The notes under the pieces are model-generated. The model had not been told where the DNA came from and ran no database searches. It was given only the letters and a program-made list of their open reading frames with translations. A stretch of 64,000 bases of DNA from Bradyrhizobium sp. 195 (GTDB taxonomy: Bacteria > Pseudomonadota > Alphaproteobacteria > Rhizobiales > Xanthobacteraceae), in the NCBI RefSeq assembly GCF_023101665.1, contig NZ_CP082161.1, positions 6,882,001-6,946,000 of the forward strand. The letters run 5' to 3'. Positions 27,244 through 35,934 of this stretch are shown piece by piece; position 1 is the first letter of the stretch, and each line of letters begins with the position of its first letter. The translations under genes and the position numbers were made by a program.

Positions 27244-28398
27244 TCAAAATCCCGCGACATCGAGTCCGTCGGCAAAACCTTCGCCGAGCGCGCTGGCGAG
27301 CTGGCCGCTGCCGCGCACATCCGCGGCGGCCGCGATGTTGTGCACCCCGACGGTCTCCAGCACCTTGGACCAGAGATCGCGCTGAAGATAGACCCGCATG
27401 ACGATGTTGATCGCGAGCGCCAGGGCGAAATACCCGATCACCATCATCACCACCATCGGGATGCTCTTGGCCGCATCGTCGGAGCCGAACAACTGATCGG
27501 CCGGAACGCCGCTCAGCGTGACGACAAGCAAGGCGCCGCCGCCGAGATAGGCGGAGAAAGCCATCGACAGCAACGTCCACCAGCCGATCACCTTCCAGTA
27601 CAGCCCATAGAAGGCATCATGAGGCAGGTTCGAGGACAGCCTGACGTCGCCAATGCGGATGCCGTCGAGCCACCAGCGCCACTCGCGCGCTTTGAATTCG
27701 GCGTAGAAGAACGGCGCGAGCGGGAAGATCAATAGCGCGATCGGGCTGAGCAGCCACAGCCACCAGGCGCGCTTGAAGAAGGTCCAGCCGTCGCCTTCGA
27801 AATCACCGCGGAGATCGCCGTAATGGGTGTGCTGCATCTTGTAACGTTCGAGCGCGGCCTCGCGCCACGGCAGCGCCAGGCCGAGCGTCAGGAACACGAG
27901 CAGGCCCCACAGCATGGCGCGGAGCGAATAGGCCCAGCCGGAGCCGTCCATCCAGAACCGCACGCCGCGCCAGACCGTACGCGTCAGCCGATAGCGCCGC
28001 GCGCGAAAAATCGCGAACTGGCCGAAGGCGTAGAAGCCGATGAACAGCGGCACCGAGGCAAAGCCCTGCCAGCGCTCGAACTCAATGCCGATCAGGAAGT
28101 AGGCGAGATAGATCGGCACCAGGATTGCGAGCGCGAACAGAAAGCCGACCAGCAGCTCCTTGGCCCGGCCGGTATATTCGGCGGCATCGCCGTCCACCGC
28201 GGTGTTCGCCCACAGATGACGGCGAATGTCGGTGACGAGCCAGAACCGGTAGAAGCCGAAAGTGACCAGCTCCAGCATGGCACCCTTGGTGACCAATTTT
28301 CGGAACTCGGAGCGGTTTCCGGTGAAGTCGACCCCCGTGGGCGGCAGCGGCGGTGGAATGGGCTGTGAGCCGATGGGGGTCCATTGCATGTCGTTCAC
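27244..28398 (-). CDS. DUF898 (YjgN-type) polytopic membrane protein
   Basis: 384 residues from a GTG at 28398, chosen because GAGG lies 8 bases upstream; the ATG three codons later (28389) is the alternative. The protein begins with FTGNRSEFRKLVTKGAMLELVTFGFYRFWLVTDIRRHLW in the DUF898 style, with FW.tD.RR and YTGRAKELL. Then come about six to eight membrane helices rich in Trp and Phe. The function of the family is unknown. Pairing with an M48 protease is recurrent and suggests a shared role. Confidence 0.8.
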   Translation of the reverse strand: MNDMQWTPIGSQPIPPPLPPTGVDFTGNRSEFRKLVTKGAMLELVTFGFYRFWLVTDIRRHLWANTAVDGDAAEYTGRAKELLVGFLFALAILVPIYLAYFLIGIEFERWQGFASVPLFIGFYAFGQFAIFRARRYRLTRTVWRGVRFWMDGSGWAYSLRAMLWGLLVFLTLGLALPWREAALERYKMQHTHYGDLRGDFEGDGWTFFKRAWWLWLLSPIALLIFPLAPFFYAEFKAREWRWWLDGIRIGDVRLSSNLPHDAFYGLYWKVIGWWTLLSMAFSAYLGGGALLVVTLSGVPADQLFGSDDAAKSIPMVVMMVIGYFALALAINIVMRVYLQRDLWSKVLETVGVHNIAAAADVRGSGQLASALGEGFADGLDVAGF

Positions 28399-28782
28399 GG
28401 CGGCAACCTCGGGGTGATGGTCTATTGCAATCAAACTATAGGTCAGAGATTGGTCGATCCCCAACATGGCCGGGTTCGATTTACCTCGATTCCGGTTGGT
28501 TTCTGGCATGATTTCACGACAAACGGTGTGCGCGGGATCACGTTGTGAGGTCGGTAGCCCGGATGGAGCGGAGCGCAATCCGGGATGGTGCCCCAAGCGA
28601 CGCCGGCCCCGGATTACGCTTGCGCTCCATCCGGGCTACGCATCTACCCACCCCATCCCGCAAAGGTTGGACGCGACAAAACTCTCCCTTGCTCCGGCGC
28701 AGACAACCGGCTGTAATTGCAAATCAAATACCGCAGCGCAGAATTCAACGAGAACGCGCGGTTCATGCCAGGGAGAACGGTC
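28399..28782. other. Intergenic region with a repeat and the P450 promoter area
   Basis: 384 bases lie between the divergent DUF898 and P450 genes. They contain the palindromic repeat at 28554-28639. The AT-richer stretch at 28710-28770 upstream of the P450 gene is the likely promoter area, but no convincing -35/-10 pair or operator could be picked out. Confidence 0.5.
28554..28639. repeat. Dispersed palindromic repeat, GTAGCCCGGATGGAGCG family
   Basis: The arms GTAGCCCGGATGGAGCGGAG and GCGCTCCATCCGGGCTAC form a near-perfect long palindrome; same family as 17542-17623 and 37565-37640. Confidence 0.85.
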
Positions 28783-30048
28783 ATGCATGGGACCATCGAG
28801 AGCGCGTCGAAGCTCGACGCACTGCGCGAGCGCGCGTCGTCATTGCCGCTGGAGCAATTCGATCCGGGCGATCCGGAATTGTTCAGGACCGATACGTTCT
28901 GGCCCTATTTCGATCGCCTGCGCCGGGAAGATCCCGTGCACTATTGCAAGGACTCGATGTTCGGCCCGTACTGGTCGGTGACGCGCTACAACGACATCAT
29001 GGAGATCGAGACCAACCATTCGGTGTTCTCCTCGGCCTCCTCGCTCGGCGGCATCACCATCCGCGACATCGACCCGGACCTGCGCCGCGAGAGCTTCATC
29101 TCGATGGACCCGCCGCGCCACGCGGCGCAGCGCAAGACCGTGGCGCCGATGTTCACGCCGACGCATCTGGACAATCTCGCGCTCAACATCCGCAAGCGCT
29201 CGGCCGAGTGCCTTGACAACCTGCCGCGCGGCGAGGTGTTCGACTGGGTCGACCGCGTCTCGATCGAGCTGACCACGCAAATGCTGGCGGTGCTGTTCGA
29301 CTTCCCCTGGGATGATCGCCGCAAGCTGACGCGCTGGTCCGACATCGCCACCACGATCCCCGGGCCCGACGGTCTCGTCGCCACCGAGGACGAGCGTCAG
29401 GCCGAGCTGACCGAATGCGCCGGCTATTTCGCGCGCCTCTGGAAAGAACGCATCGCGCAGCCGCCGAAGAGCGACCTGCTCTCGATGATGGCGCATGGGG
29501 CCGCGACGCGCGACATGGACGCAAAGAACTTCCTCGGCAATCTCGTGCTTTTGATCGTCGGCGGCAACGACACCACGCGCAACACCATGTCGGGCTCGTT
29601 GCACGCGCTGAGCCAGCATCCGGAGCAATATCGCAAGCTGCGCGAAAACCCCGCTTTGCTCGACAGCTTCGTGCCCGAGGTGATCCGCTGGCAGACGCCG
29701 CTGGCGCATATGCGCCGCACCGCGCTCTCCGATTTCGAGTTCCGCGGCAAGCAGATCAAGAAAGGTGACAAGGTCGTGATGTGGTACGTCTCGGGCAACC
29801 GCGACGAGGAGGCGATCGACAAGCCCTACGATTTCATCATCGACCGCGCCCGCCCGCGCACGCATCTGTCCTTCGGCTTCGGCATCCACCGCTGCGTGGG
29901 CCTCAGGCTTGCCGAACTCCAGCTCAAGATTATCTGGGAAGAGATCCTGAGGCGGTTCGACCATATCGAGGTGGTCGGCGAACCGAAGCGGGTTTATTCG
30001 AGTTTTGTGAAGGGCCTGGAAGAGCTGCCGGTCAAGATTGCGGTATGA
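28783..30048 (+). CDS. Cytochrome P450, CYP153-like (alkane/fatty-acid terminal hydroxylase)
   Basis: 421 residues from the ATG at 28783 (GGGAG 7 bases upstream). The I-helix motif is GGNDTTRN (260-267), the ExxR is EVIR (299-302) and the haem Cys371 is in FGFGIHRCVG. Segments such as DPVHYCKDSMFGPYWSVTRY, WQTPLAHMRRTAL and MWYVSGNRDEEAI are close to what I recall of CYP153A6, a soluble class I P450 that hydroxylates alkanes at the terminal carbon. No ferredoxin or reductase gene is beside it. A second copy follows after 62 bases. Confidence 0.88.
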   Translation: MHGTIESASKLDALRERASSLPLEQFDPGDPELFRTDTFWPYFDRLRREDPVHYCKDSMFGPYWSVTRYNDIMEIETNHSVFSSASSLGGITIRDIDPDLRRESFISMDPPRHAAQRKTVAPMFTPTHLDNLALNIRKRSAECLDNLPRGEVFDWVDRVSIELTTQMLAVLFDFPWDDRRKLTRWSDIATTIPGPDGLVATEDERQAELTECAGYFARLWKERIAQPPKSDLLSMMAHGAATRDMDAKNFLGNLVLLIVGGNDTTRNTMSGSLHALSQHPEQYRKLRENPALLDSFVPEVIRWQTPLAHMRRTALSDFEFRGKQIKKGDKVVMWYVSGNRDEEAIDKPYDFIIDRARPRTHLSFGFGIHRCVGLRLAELQLKIIWEEILRRFDHIEVVGEPKRVYSSFVKGLEELPVKIAV

Positions 30049-30110
30049 GTTAACGCCGTCTCCCCGTTGTTGCGGGGAGAGGCGAGGAAGAGCCAGCTGG
30101 AGCCACGACG

Positions 30111-31385
30111 ATGAACATCCAAGCGCCGGTTAAAGCGGACAAGGCCGAACGCATGCGCAGGGCCCGCGAGGAGGCCTATGCGACGCCGTTGTCGCAATTC
30201 CACCCCGGCGCGCCCAGGCTGTTCCAGGATGACACGATGTGGCCGTGGTTCGAGCGGCTGCGCAAGGAAGAGCCGGTGCATTACTGCACCAACGCGCCGA
30301 TCGAGCCCTATTGGTCGGTGGTGAAATACAACGACATCATGCATGTCGACACCAATCACGGCATCTTCTCCTCGGACTCGACGCTCGGCGGCATCTCGAT
30401 CCGCGACGTGCCGGAGGGCTACGACTATCCGAGCTTCATCGCGATGGACCAGCCCAAGCATTCGTCGCAGCGCAAGACCGTCTCGCCGATGTTCACCCCG
30501 ACGCATCTGGACGAGCTGGCAAAGCTGATCCGGCAGCGCTCGCAAACGGTGCTCGACAATCTGCCGCGCAACGAGACCTTCAATTTCGTCGAGCGTGTCT
30601 CGATCGAGCTGACGACGCAGATGCTGGCGACCCTGTTCGACTTCCCCTGGGAGGAGCGGCGCAAGCTGACGCGCTGGTCCGACGTCTCGACCGCGCTGCC
30701 CAAGAGCGGCATCGTCGCCTCCGCCGAAGAGCGCCGCCGCGAGATGGACGAGTGCTACGCCTACATGTCCAAGCTGTGGAACGAGCGCGTCAACTCCGCG
30801 CCGCGCAACGATCTGCTGTCGCTGATGGCCCATAACGACGCCACGCGCCACATGGACCCCGACAACCTCATGGGCAACATCATCCTGCTCATCGTCGGCG
30901 GCAACGACACCACGCGCAACACCATGACCGGCTCGGTGCTGGCGCTGAACGAGAACCCGGACCAGCACGAGATGCTGCGGAAAAATCCGGCGCTGATCGA
31001 TTCCATGGTGCCCGAGGTGATCCGCTGGCAGACGCCGCTGGCGCATATGCGGCGCACGGCGCTTGCCGATACCGAGATCGGCGGCAAGCAGATCAAGAAG
31101 GGCGACCGCGTCGTGATGTGGTACGTCTCCGGCAACCGCGACGAGGAGATGTTCGAGCGGCCGAATGAGTTCATCATCGACCGCCCGCGGCCGCGCACCC
31201 ACCTTTCGTTCGGCTTCGGCATCCACCGCTGCGTCGGCATGCGCCTCGCCGAGCTGCAGCTCAAGATCGTCTGGGAGGAGATGCTGAAGCGCTTCGACCG
31301 CATCGAGGTGGTCGGCGAGCCGAAGCGGATCTATTCCAGCTTCATCAAGGGATATGAGACGCTGCCGGTGCGGATTCCGGGGTAG
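30111..31385 (+). CDS. Cytochrome P450, CYP153-like, second tandem copy
   Basis: 424 residues. Haem Cys374 in FGFGIHRCVG, I-helix GGNDTTRN (263-270), EVIR (302-305). It shares most core blocks with the upstream P450 (VSIELTTQMLA, LFDFPW, RRKLTRWSD, IRWQTPLAHMRRTAL) but differs in substrate-side regions such as NAPIEPYWSVVKY and the B-C loop (RDVPEGYDYPSFIAMD). This suggests an old duplication with altered specificity. It is probably co-transcribed with the first copy. Confidence 0.88.
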   Translation: MNIQAPVKADKAERMRRAREEAYATPLSQFHPGAPRLFQDDTMWPWFERLRKEEPVHYCTNAPIEPYWSVVKYNDIMHVDTNHGIFSSDSTLGGISIRDVPEGYDYPSFIAMDQPKHSSQRKTVSPMFTPTHLDELAKLIRQRSQTVLDNLPRNETFNFVERVSIELTTQMLATLFDFPWEERRKLTRWSDVSTALPKSGIVASAEERRREMDECYAYMSKLWNERVNSAPRNDLLSLMAHNDATRHMDPDNLMGNIILLIVGGNDTTRNTMTGSVLALNENPDQHEMLRKNPALIDSMVPEVIRWQTPLAHMRRTALADTEIGGKQIKKGDRVVMWYVSGNRDEEMFERPNEFIIDRPRPRTHLSFGFGIHRCVGMRLAELQLKIVWEEMLKRFDRIEVVGEPKRIYSSFIKGYETLPVRIPG

Positions 31386-31390
31386 GCACT

Positions 31391-31492
31391 GTCATGCCCC
31401 GGCTTGACCGGGGCATCCAGTACGCCGCAGCTTCTCGATTCTAGCCGCGCCGTCTCTGGAATACTGGATTGCCCGCCTTCGCGGGCAATGAC
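31391..31492. repeat. Dispersed palindromic repeat, GTCATGCCCCGGCTTGACC family
   Basis: Begins GTCATGCCCCGGCTTGACCG and ends with CGCGGGCAATGAC. It lies between the second P450 gene and the convergent lysR gene. Related copies are the interrupted one at 38969/40345 and one at 61510-61610. Confidence 0.8.
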
Positions 31493-31596
31493 AGCGGAGA
31501 ATGACGCGAAGCACTGGCCAGCTATAAAATTTCGGCATGACAGCTCGCACCAGATGCGAAGGCACGGCGTCGCGCGACTGTTCTACGACACTGCAT

Positions 31597-32517
31597 CTAA
31601 CTCAACTTGATGTCCCACACGCCTTCCTTGCGGCAGGCGGCGACCTCCTCGCGCAGCAGCGCGGTGACGGCGAGCGAGGCCGTCGAGACCGGGCGGTCGA
31701 TCGGAGAGGCGAAAATGAGCTCGCGCGTCATCGGTTTCGAGACGGGCGCGGTTTCCAGCCGTCCGTCAGCGACCTCGCCGTGGACCGAGGAGGGCGGCAG
31801 CAGCGCGAAGCCGAGGCCTTCCTCGACGAGGCTCGTCAGCACGCGAAACGAATCCGCCTCGAGCTGGACGTCGAGCTTGATCTTGCGCTGGGCGGCCGCG
31901 TGCTCGATCAGCGCGCGGAGGCCGTGCGAGTGAGAGGGCAGTACCAGCCGCTGCCGCAGCAGCCAGCCGATGTCGACGCTCTTCTTGCGTGCAAGACCGC
32001 AGCCGCGCGGGCCGACCGCGACGATGTTGTCGCGTCCCAGGCTCGCTACGTTGAGATGCAGATCGGCCGAGCGGCCGTAGAGGATGGCGAGATCCATCTC
32101 GCCGCGATGCAACCATTCGACCAGGTGGCCGCTGTAGCTCTCGACGATGCGCAGCGAGATGCCGGGAAACTTTTCGACGCAGCGCCGTGCAAAACGCGCC
32201 GACAGCACGCAGCTCACGGTTGGAACAAGGCCGAGCACGACTTGCCCGGACGGCGGCCCCTTGGCCGACTGGATGTCGTCGCGGATCTGGTCGATCTGCC
32301 GCACGATGCCGGAGGTGCGCGCCAGCAGCAGCCGGCCGGCTTCGGTCAGCACCATGCCGCGGCCGTTGCGGGTGAAGAGTTCGGTGCGCAGCTCGTGTTC
32401 CAAGAGCTTGATCTGGCGGCTCAGCGCCGGCTGCGCCACGCGCAACGTGTCGGACGCCTTGGAGAGGCTGCCGAGCTCCGCCACGCAACTGAAGGTCCTG
32501 AGCTGCCGGAAATCCAT
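31597..32517 (-). CDS. LysR-family transcriptional regulator
   Basis: 306 residues from the ATG at 32517; a TTG three codons earlier is unlikely. The N-terminal winged HTH (MDFRQLRTFSCVAELGSLSKASDTLRVAQPALSRQIKLLE in the order expected) is followed by a periplasmic-binding-type effector domain (VVLGLVPTVSCVLSARF). It is divergent from the acyl-CoA dehydrogenase gene across 125 bases that contain a T-N11-A box, so it most probably controls that cluster with a pathway intermediate as effector. Confidence 0.9.
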   Translation of the reverse strand: MDFRQLRTFSCVAELGSLSKASDTLRVAQPALSRQIKLLEHELRTELFTRNGRGMVLTEAGRLLLARTSGIVRQIDQIRDDIQSAKGPPSGQVVLGLVPTVSCVLSARFARRCVEKFPGISLRIVESYSGHLVEWLHRGEMDLAILYGRSADLHLNVASLGRDNIVAVGPRGCGLARKKSVDIGWLLRQRLVLPSHSHGLRALIEHAAAQRKIKLDVQLEADSFRVLTSLVEEGLGFALLPPSSVHGEVADGRLETAPVSKPMTRELIFASPIDRPVSTASLAVTALLREEVAACRKEGVWDIKLS

Positions 32518-32548
32518 GCTTGCCAATCCTGGAAGGCTACTTCATACG

Positions 32549-32567
32549 CTATAACAAATGAGCATAG
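32549..32567. promoter_or_regulatory. LysR-type binding box
   Basis: CTAT-N11-ATAG is an exact inverted repeat with the T-N11-A spacing of LysR regulators. It lies in the divergent gap, 31 bases upstream of the lysR start and 75 bases upstream of the acyl-CoA dehydrogenase start. Confidence 0.5.
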
Positions 32568-32642
32568 GGGGCTGGCATTGTTTTCACAACGCCAGAGGGT
32601 TGGCCGGCGTTATCTTAACTGCCGCTATTGATTGGAAACGCC

Positions 32643-33812
32643 ATGAGTGAAGAACACCACACCGAAGATCACGCCGACATCCGCGAAGCCGTCGCCAAGC
32701 TGTGCGCGCAGTTTCCCGGCGAATATTGGCGCAAGCTCGATCGCGAGATGGCCTACCCCAAGGCCTTCGTCGATGCGCTGACTGAGGCGGGCTACCTCTC
32801 GGTGCTGATTCCCGAGGAATATGGCGGCGCGGGGCTGAAGCTGTCGGCGGCCGCGGCGATCCTGGAAGAGATCCAGCGCGCGGGCTGCAACGGCGGCGGC
32901 TGCCACGCCCAGATGTACACGATGGGCACGGTGCTGCGGCACGGCAACGCCGAGCAGAAGGCAAAGTACCTGCCGAAGATCGCCAGCGGCGAGTTGCGCC
33001 TGCAGGCCTTCGGCGTCACCGAGCCGACCAGCGGCACCGACACCTCGTCGCTGAAGACATTTGCGCGCAAGGACGGCAATGACAGCTACATCGTCAACGG
33101 CCAGAAGATCTGGACCAGCCGCGCCGAGCATTCCGACCTGATGGTGCTGCTGGCGCGCACCACGCCGAAGGAGCAGGCCAAGAAGCGCACCGATGGCCTC
33201 TCCGTGTTCATCGTCGACATGCGCGAGGCCAAGAACAACGGCCTCGAGATCCGCCCGATCCGCACCATGATGAACCACGCCACCACCGAGGTGTTCTTCA
33301 CCGACATGAAGGTGCCGGCGGAGAATTTGATCGGCGAGGAAGGCAAGGGCTTTCGTTACATCCTCTCCGGCATGAATGCCGAGCGCATATTGATTGCGGC
33401 CGAATGCGTCGGCGACGCCAAATGGTTCATCGCGAAAGCGACGAACTACGCCAAGGAACGCAGCGTCTTCGGCCGGCCGATCGGCCAGAATCAAGGCATC
33501 CAGTTCCCGATCGCCAAGGCCTATGCGTCGATGCGCGCGGCTGAGCTGATGGTGAAGGAAGCCACGCGCAAATACGAGGCCGGGCTCGACTGCGGCGCCG
33601 AGGCCAACATGGCCAAGATGCTGGCGGCCGATGCGTCCTGGGAAGCGGCCAATGCCTGCATCCAGACCCATGGCGGCTTCGGCTTTGCCGAGGAATACGA
33701 CGTCGAGCGCAAGTTCCGCGAGACGCGGCTCTACCAGGTGGCGCCGATCTCGACCAACCTCGTGCTGTCCTTCGTCGCCGAGCATGTGCTCGGCATGCCC
33801 CGCTCTTACTGA
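32643..33812 (+). CDS. Acyl-CoA dehydrogenase
   Basis: 389 residues from the ATG at 32643. All three acyl-CoA dehydrogenase domains are present: N-terminal helices (IPEEYGGAGLKLS), the FAD/substrate strand (FGVTEPTSGTDTSSLKTFA, NGQKIWTSRAEHSD) and a C-terminal four-helix domain (ERSVFGRPIGQNQGIQFPIA, IQTHGGFGFAEEYDVER). It oxidises an acyl-CoA to the enoyl-CoA with electrons passed to ETF. It starts an apparent operon with the CoA-transferase and hydratase that follow. Confidence 0.9.
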   Translation: MSEEHHTEDHADIREAVAKLCAQFPGEYWRKLDREMAYPKAFVDALTEAGYLSVLIPEEYGGAGLKLSAAAAILEEIQRAGCNGGGCHAQMYTMGTVLRHGNAEQKAKYLPKIASGELRLQAFGVTEPTSGTDTSSLKTFARKDGNDSYIVNGQKIWTSRAEHSDLMVLLARTTPKEQAKKRTDGLSVFIVDMREAKNNGLEIRPIRTMMNHATTEVFFTDMKVPAENLIGEEGKGFRYILSGMNAERILIAAECVGDAKWFIAKATNYAKERSVFGRPIGQNQGIQFPIAKAYASMRAAELMVKEATRKYEAGLDCGAEANMAKMLAADASWEAANACIQTHGGFGFAEEYDVERKFRETRLYQVAPISTNLVLSFVAEHVLGMPRSY

Positions 33813-33821
33813 GGTCGCACC

Positions 33822-34922
33822 ATGGGAGCATTGGACGGGATCAGGGTGATTGCGGTCGAGCAGGCGGTGGCGGCGCCGTTCTGCTCCTCGCGGCTGGCGG
33901 ATGCCGGCGCGGAAGTGATCAAGATCGAACGGCCCGAGGGCGATTTCGCCCGCGGCTATGACGCGGCGGCCAAGGGCCAGAGCAGCTACTTTGTCTGGCT
34001 CAACCGCGGCAAGCAATCGGCGGTGGTCGATCTCGCAACGAAAGAAGGCTGCGCCGAGCTGGAGAAGCTGATCGCGAGCGCCGACGTATTGATCCAGAAC
34101 CTCAAGCCGGGCTCGATGGACAAGCTCGGCTTTTCGCGCGAGCGGCTGCTGAAGGACTATCCGAAGCTGATCTCCTGCACCATCACCGGCTACGGCGACG
34201 AGGGCCCCTACGCGCACCGCAAGGCCTATGATTTGCTGATCCAGGCCGAGAGCGGCCTTGCCTCGATCACAGGCAATCCTGACGGCGCCTCGCGCGTCGG
34301 CATGTCGATCGTCGACGTCGCGACCGGTGCCACCGCGCATGCGGCGATCCTGGAAGCGCTGATCGGGCGCGGGCGCACCGGCAAGGGCGCCGACATCCGC
34401 ATCTCCATGTTCGACGTGATGGCGGACTGGTGCACCGTGCCGCTGCTCAACTCCGAAGCCGGCAATCCGCCCAAGCGCATGGGCCTGCGCCATCCCTCGA
34501 TCGCGCCCTATGGCGTGTTCACCTCGAAGGACGGCAAGGACATTTTGATCTCGATCCAGAGCGAGCGCGAGTGGAAGACGCTGTGCGCGAAGGTGCTTGA
34601 TCAGCCCGACCTGCCCGCCGATCCCCGCGTCGCCAACATGGTCGAGCGCGTGCGCAACCGCGATTTCACCGACAAGACCGTTGCGGACATCTTCGGCAGG
34701 ATGACGCGTGGTGAGCTGCTGAAGCGGCTGTCGGACGCCGACATTGCGTTCGCTGAGGTCAACACCATGGCCGACCTCACCAACCATCCGCATCTGCGCC
34801 GCATCGAGGTCGACACGCCGCAGGGACGCGTCAGCTATCCCGCGCCGGCGCCGATCATCGTCGGCGAAACCCGCAGCTATGGCGCCGTGCCCGCCATCGG
34901 CGAACGTCCATCCAGGACATAA
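33822..34922 (+). CDS. Class III CoA-transferase (CaiB/BaiF family)
   Basis: 366 residues, 9 bases after the dehydrogenase stop. The N-terminal Rossmann part has GIRVIAVEQAVAAPFCSSRL, AGAEVIKIERPEGDFAR and LNRGKQSAVVDL. The catalytic Asp lies in the KAYDLLIQAESGLASITG block. Family members move CoA between acyl-CoAs and dicarboxylates or related acids. The adjoining hydratase suggests a C5-type acid such as mesaconate or itaconate, but this is only inference. Confidence 0.88.
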   Translation: MGALDGIRVIAVEQAVAAPFCSSRLADAGAEVIKIERPEGDFARGYDAAAKGQSSYFVWLNRGKQSAVVDLATKEGCAELEKLIASADVLIQNLKPGSMDKLGFSRERLLKDYPKLISCTITGYGDEGPYAHRKAYDLLIQAESGLASITGNPDGASRVGMSIVDVATGATAHAAILEALIGRGRTGKGADIRISMFDVMADWCTVPLLNSEAGNPPKRMGLRHPSIAPYGVFTSKDGKDILISIQSEREWKTLCAKVLDQPDLPADPRVANMVERVRNRDFTDKTVADIFGRMTRGELLKRLSDADIAFAEVNTMADLTNHPHLRRIEVDTPQGRVSYPAPAPIIVGETRSYGAVPAIGERPSRT

Positions 34923-34937
34923 CAAGAGCGAGGCGTC

Positions 34938-35789
34938 ATGACCGAAAAGCTCGACATCGATCATCTCAGGCAGTGGATCGGCCGCAGCACGGAGGCTACC
35001 GACATCGTCACCGCGCAGCTCGTGATGGGCCTGCGCGCGACGCTGTTCCAGGAGGTCGGCGAGCCCAAAAAGGGCGACGCCGCGCCGTTCACGGTGCATT
35101 GGTGCCTGGCGCAGCCGGTGTTTCCGATGTCGATGTTGGGGCCCGACGGTCATCCGACCCGCGGCGGCTTCCTGCCGCCGGTGCCGCTGCCGCGCCGGAT
35201 GTGGGCGGGCGGCGAGATCGAGTTCCTGCAGCCGCTGCAGGTTGGCGATGAATCGACGCGAACCTCGCGCATCGCCGATGTGCAGGTGAAATCAGGATCG
35301 ACCGGCACGCTGTGCTTCGTCTCGGTCGAGCACAGCATCTCCTCTCCGCGCGGCATCGCCATCCGCGAGCGGCAGGACATCGTCTATCGCGAGATGACGA
35401 GCAGCGCGCCCGCCGGCGCCAAGGCCCCGCCTCCGCCACCGACCGCGCAGCACCGCGAGACCCATGTCTCGGATCCCGTGCTGCTGTTTCGTTATTCCGC
35501 GCTGACCTTCAACGGCCACCGCATCCACTACGATCGCGACTACGTCACCAAGGTCGAGGGCTATCCGGGCCTGATCTTCCACGGCCCGTTGCAGGCGGCA
35601 TTCATCATCGAGATGGCAGCGAAGCTCCATGGCGGCAAGGCGCCGAAGAAGTTCACCTATCGCGGGCTGCAGCCGCTGTTCGAGGGCACGGAGTTCTCCA
35701 TCAACGCCAACGAGACCGAGGCCGGCATGGAGCTGTGGACCGCGAACGCGGAGGGCCAGCCGACGATGAAGGGCACGGCGGTGTGGTGA
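34938..35789 (+). CDS. Double-hotdog hydratase (HTD2/mesaconyl-C4-CoA hydratase-like)
   Basis: 283 residues, 15 bases after the CoA-transferase. An N-terminal FAS1-like dehydratase region (HWCLAQPVFPMSMLGPDGHP, GGFLPPVPLPRRMWAGGEIE) and a C-terminal MaoC-like half with the catalytic hydratase motif (RYSALTFNGHRIHYDRDY, then GYPGLIFHGPLQAAF) are visible. Such enzymes hydrate enoyl-CoAs, including mesaconyl-C4-CoA and itaconyl-CoA. Together with the preceding two genes it suggests activation, oxidation and hydration of a short dicarboxylic or branched acid. Confidence 0.82.
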   Translation: MTEKLDIDHLRQWIGRSTEATDIVTAQLVMGLRATLFQEVGEPKKGDAAPFTVHWCLAQPVFPMSMLGPDGHPTRGGFLPPVPLPRRMWAGGEIEFLQPLQVGDESTRTSRIADVQVKSGSTGTLCFVSVEHSISSPRGIAIRERQDIVYREMTSSAPAGAKAPPPPPTAQHRETHVSDPVLLFRYSALTFNGHRIHYDRDYVTKVEGYPGLIFHGPLQAAFIIEMAAKLHGGKAPKKFTYRGLQPLFEGTEFSINANETEAGMELWTANAEGQPTMKGTAVW

Positions 35790-35803
35790 GCCACCGCCCT
35801 CTC

Positions 35804-35890
35804 CGTCATTGCGAGCGTAGCGAAGCAATCCAGAATCTTTCCGCAGAGACAGTCTGGATTGCTTCGTCGCAAGGGCTCCTCGCAATGACG
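35804..35890. repeat. Dispersed palindromic repeat, CGTCATTGCGAGCG family
   Basis: Starts CGTCATTGCGAGCGTAGCGA and ends CTCGCAATGACG around a variable centre. Copies are at 56195-56275 and 60006-60091. It separates the hydratase gene from the ThDP enzyme gene. Confidence 0.85.
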
Positions 35891-35934
35891 GGATGGGGCC
35901 GCCACCTTTCAATAAACAACAGGGGACGGAAACC

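Noticed and set aside
32625..35153. Minus-strand open frame of 842 codons
   Set aside because: It lies opposite the acyl-CoA dehydrogenase and CoA-transferase genes, whose motifs are intact; its composition is that of a shadow frame.
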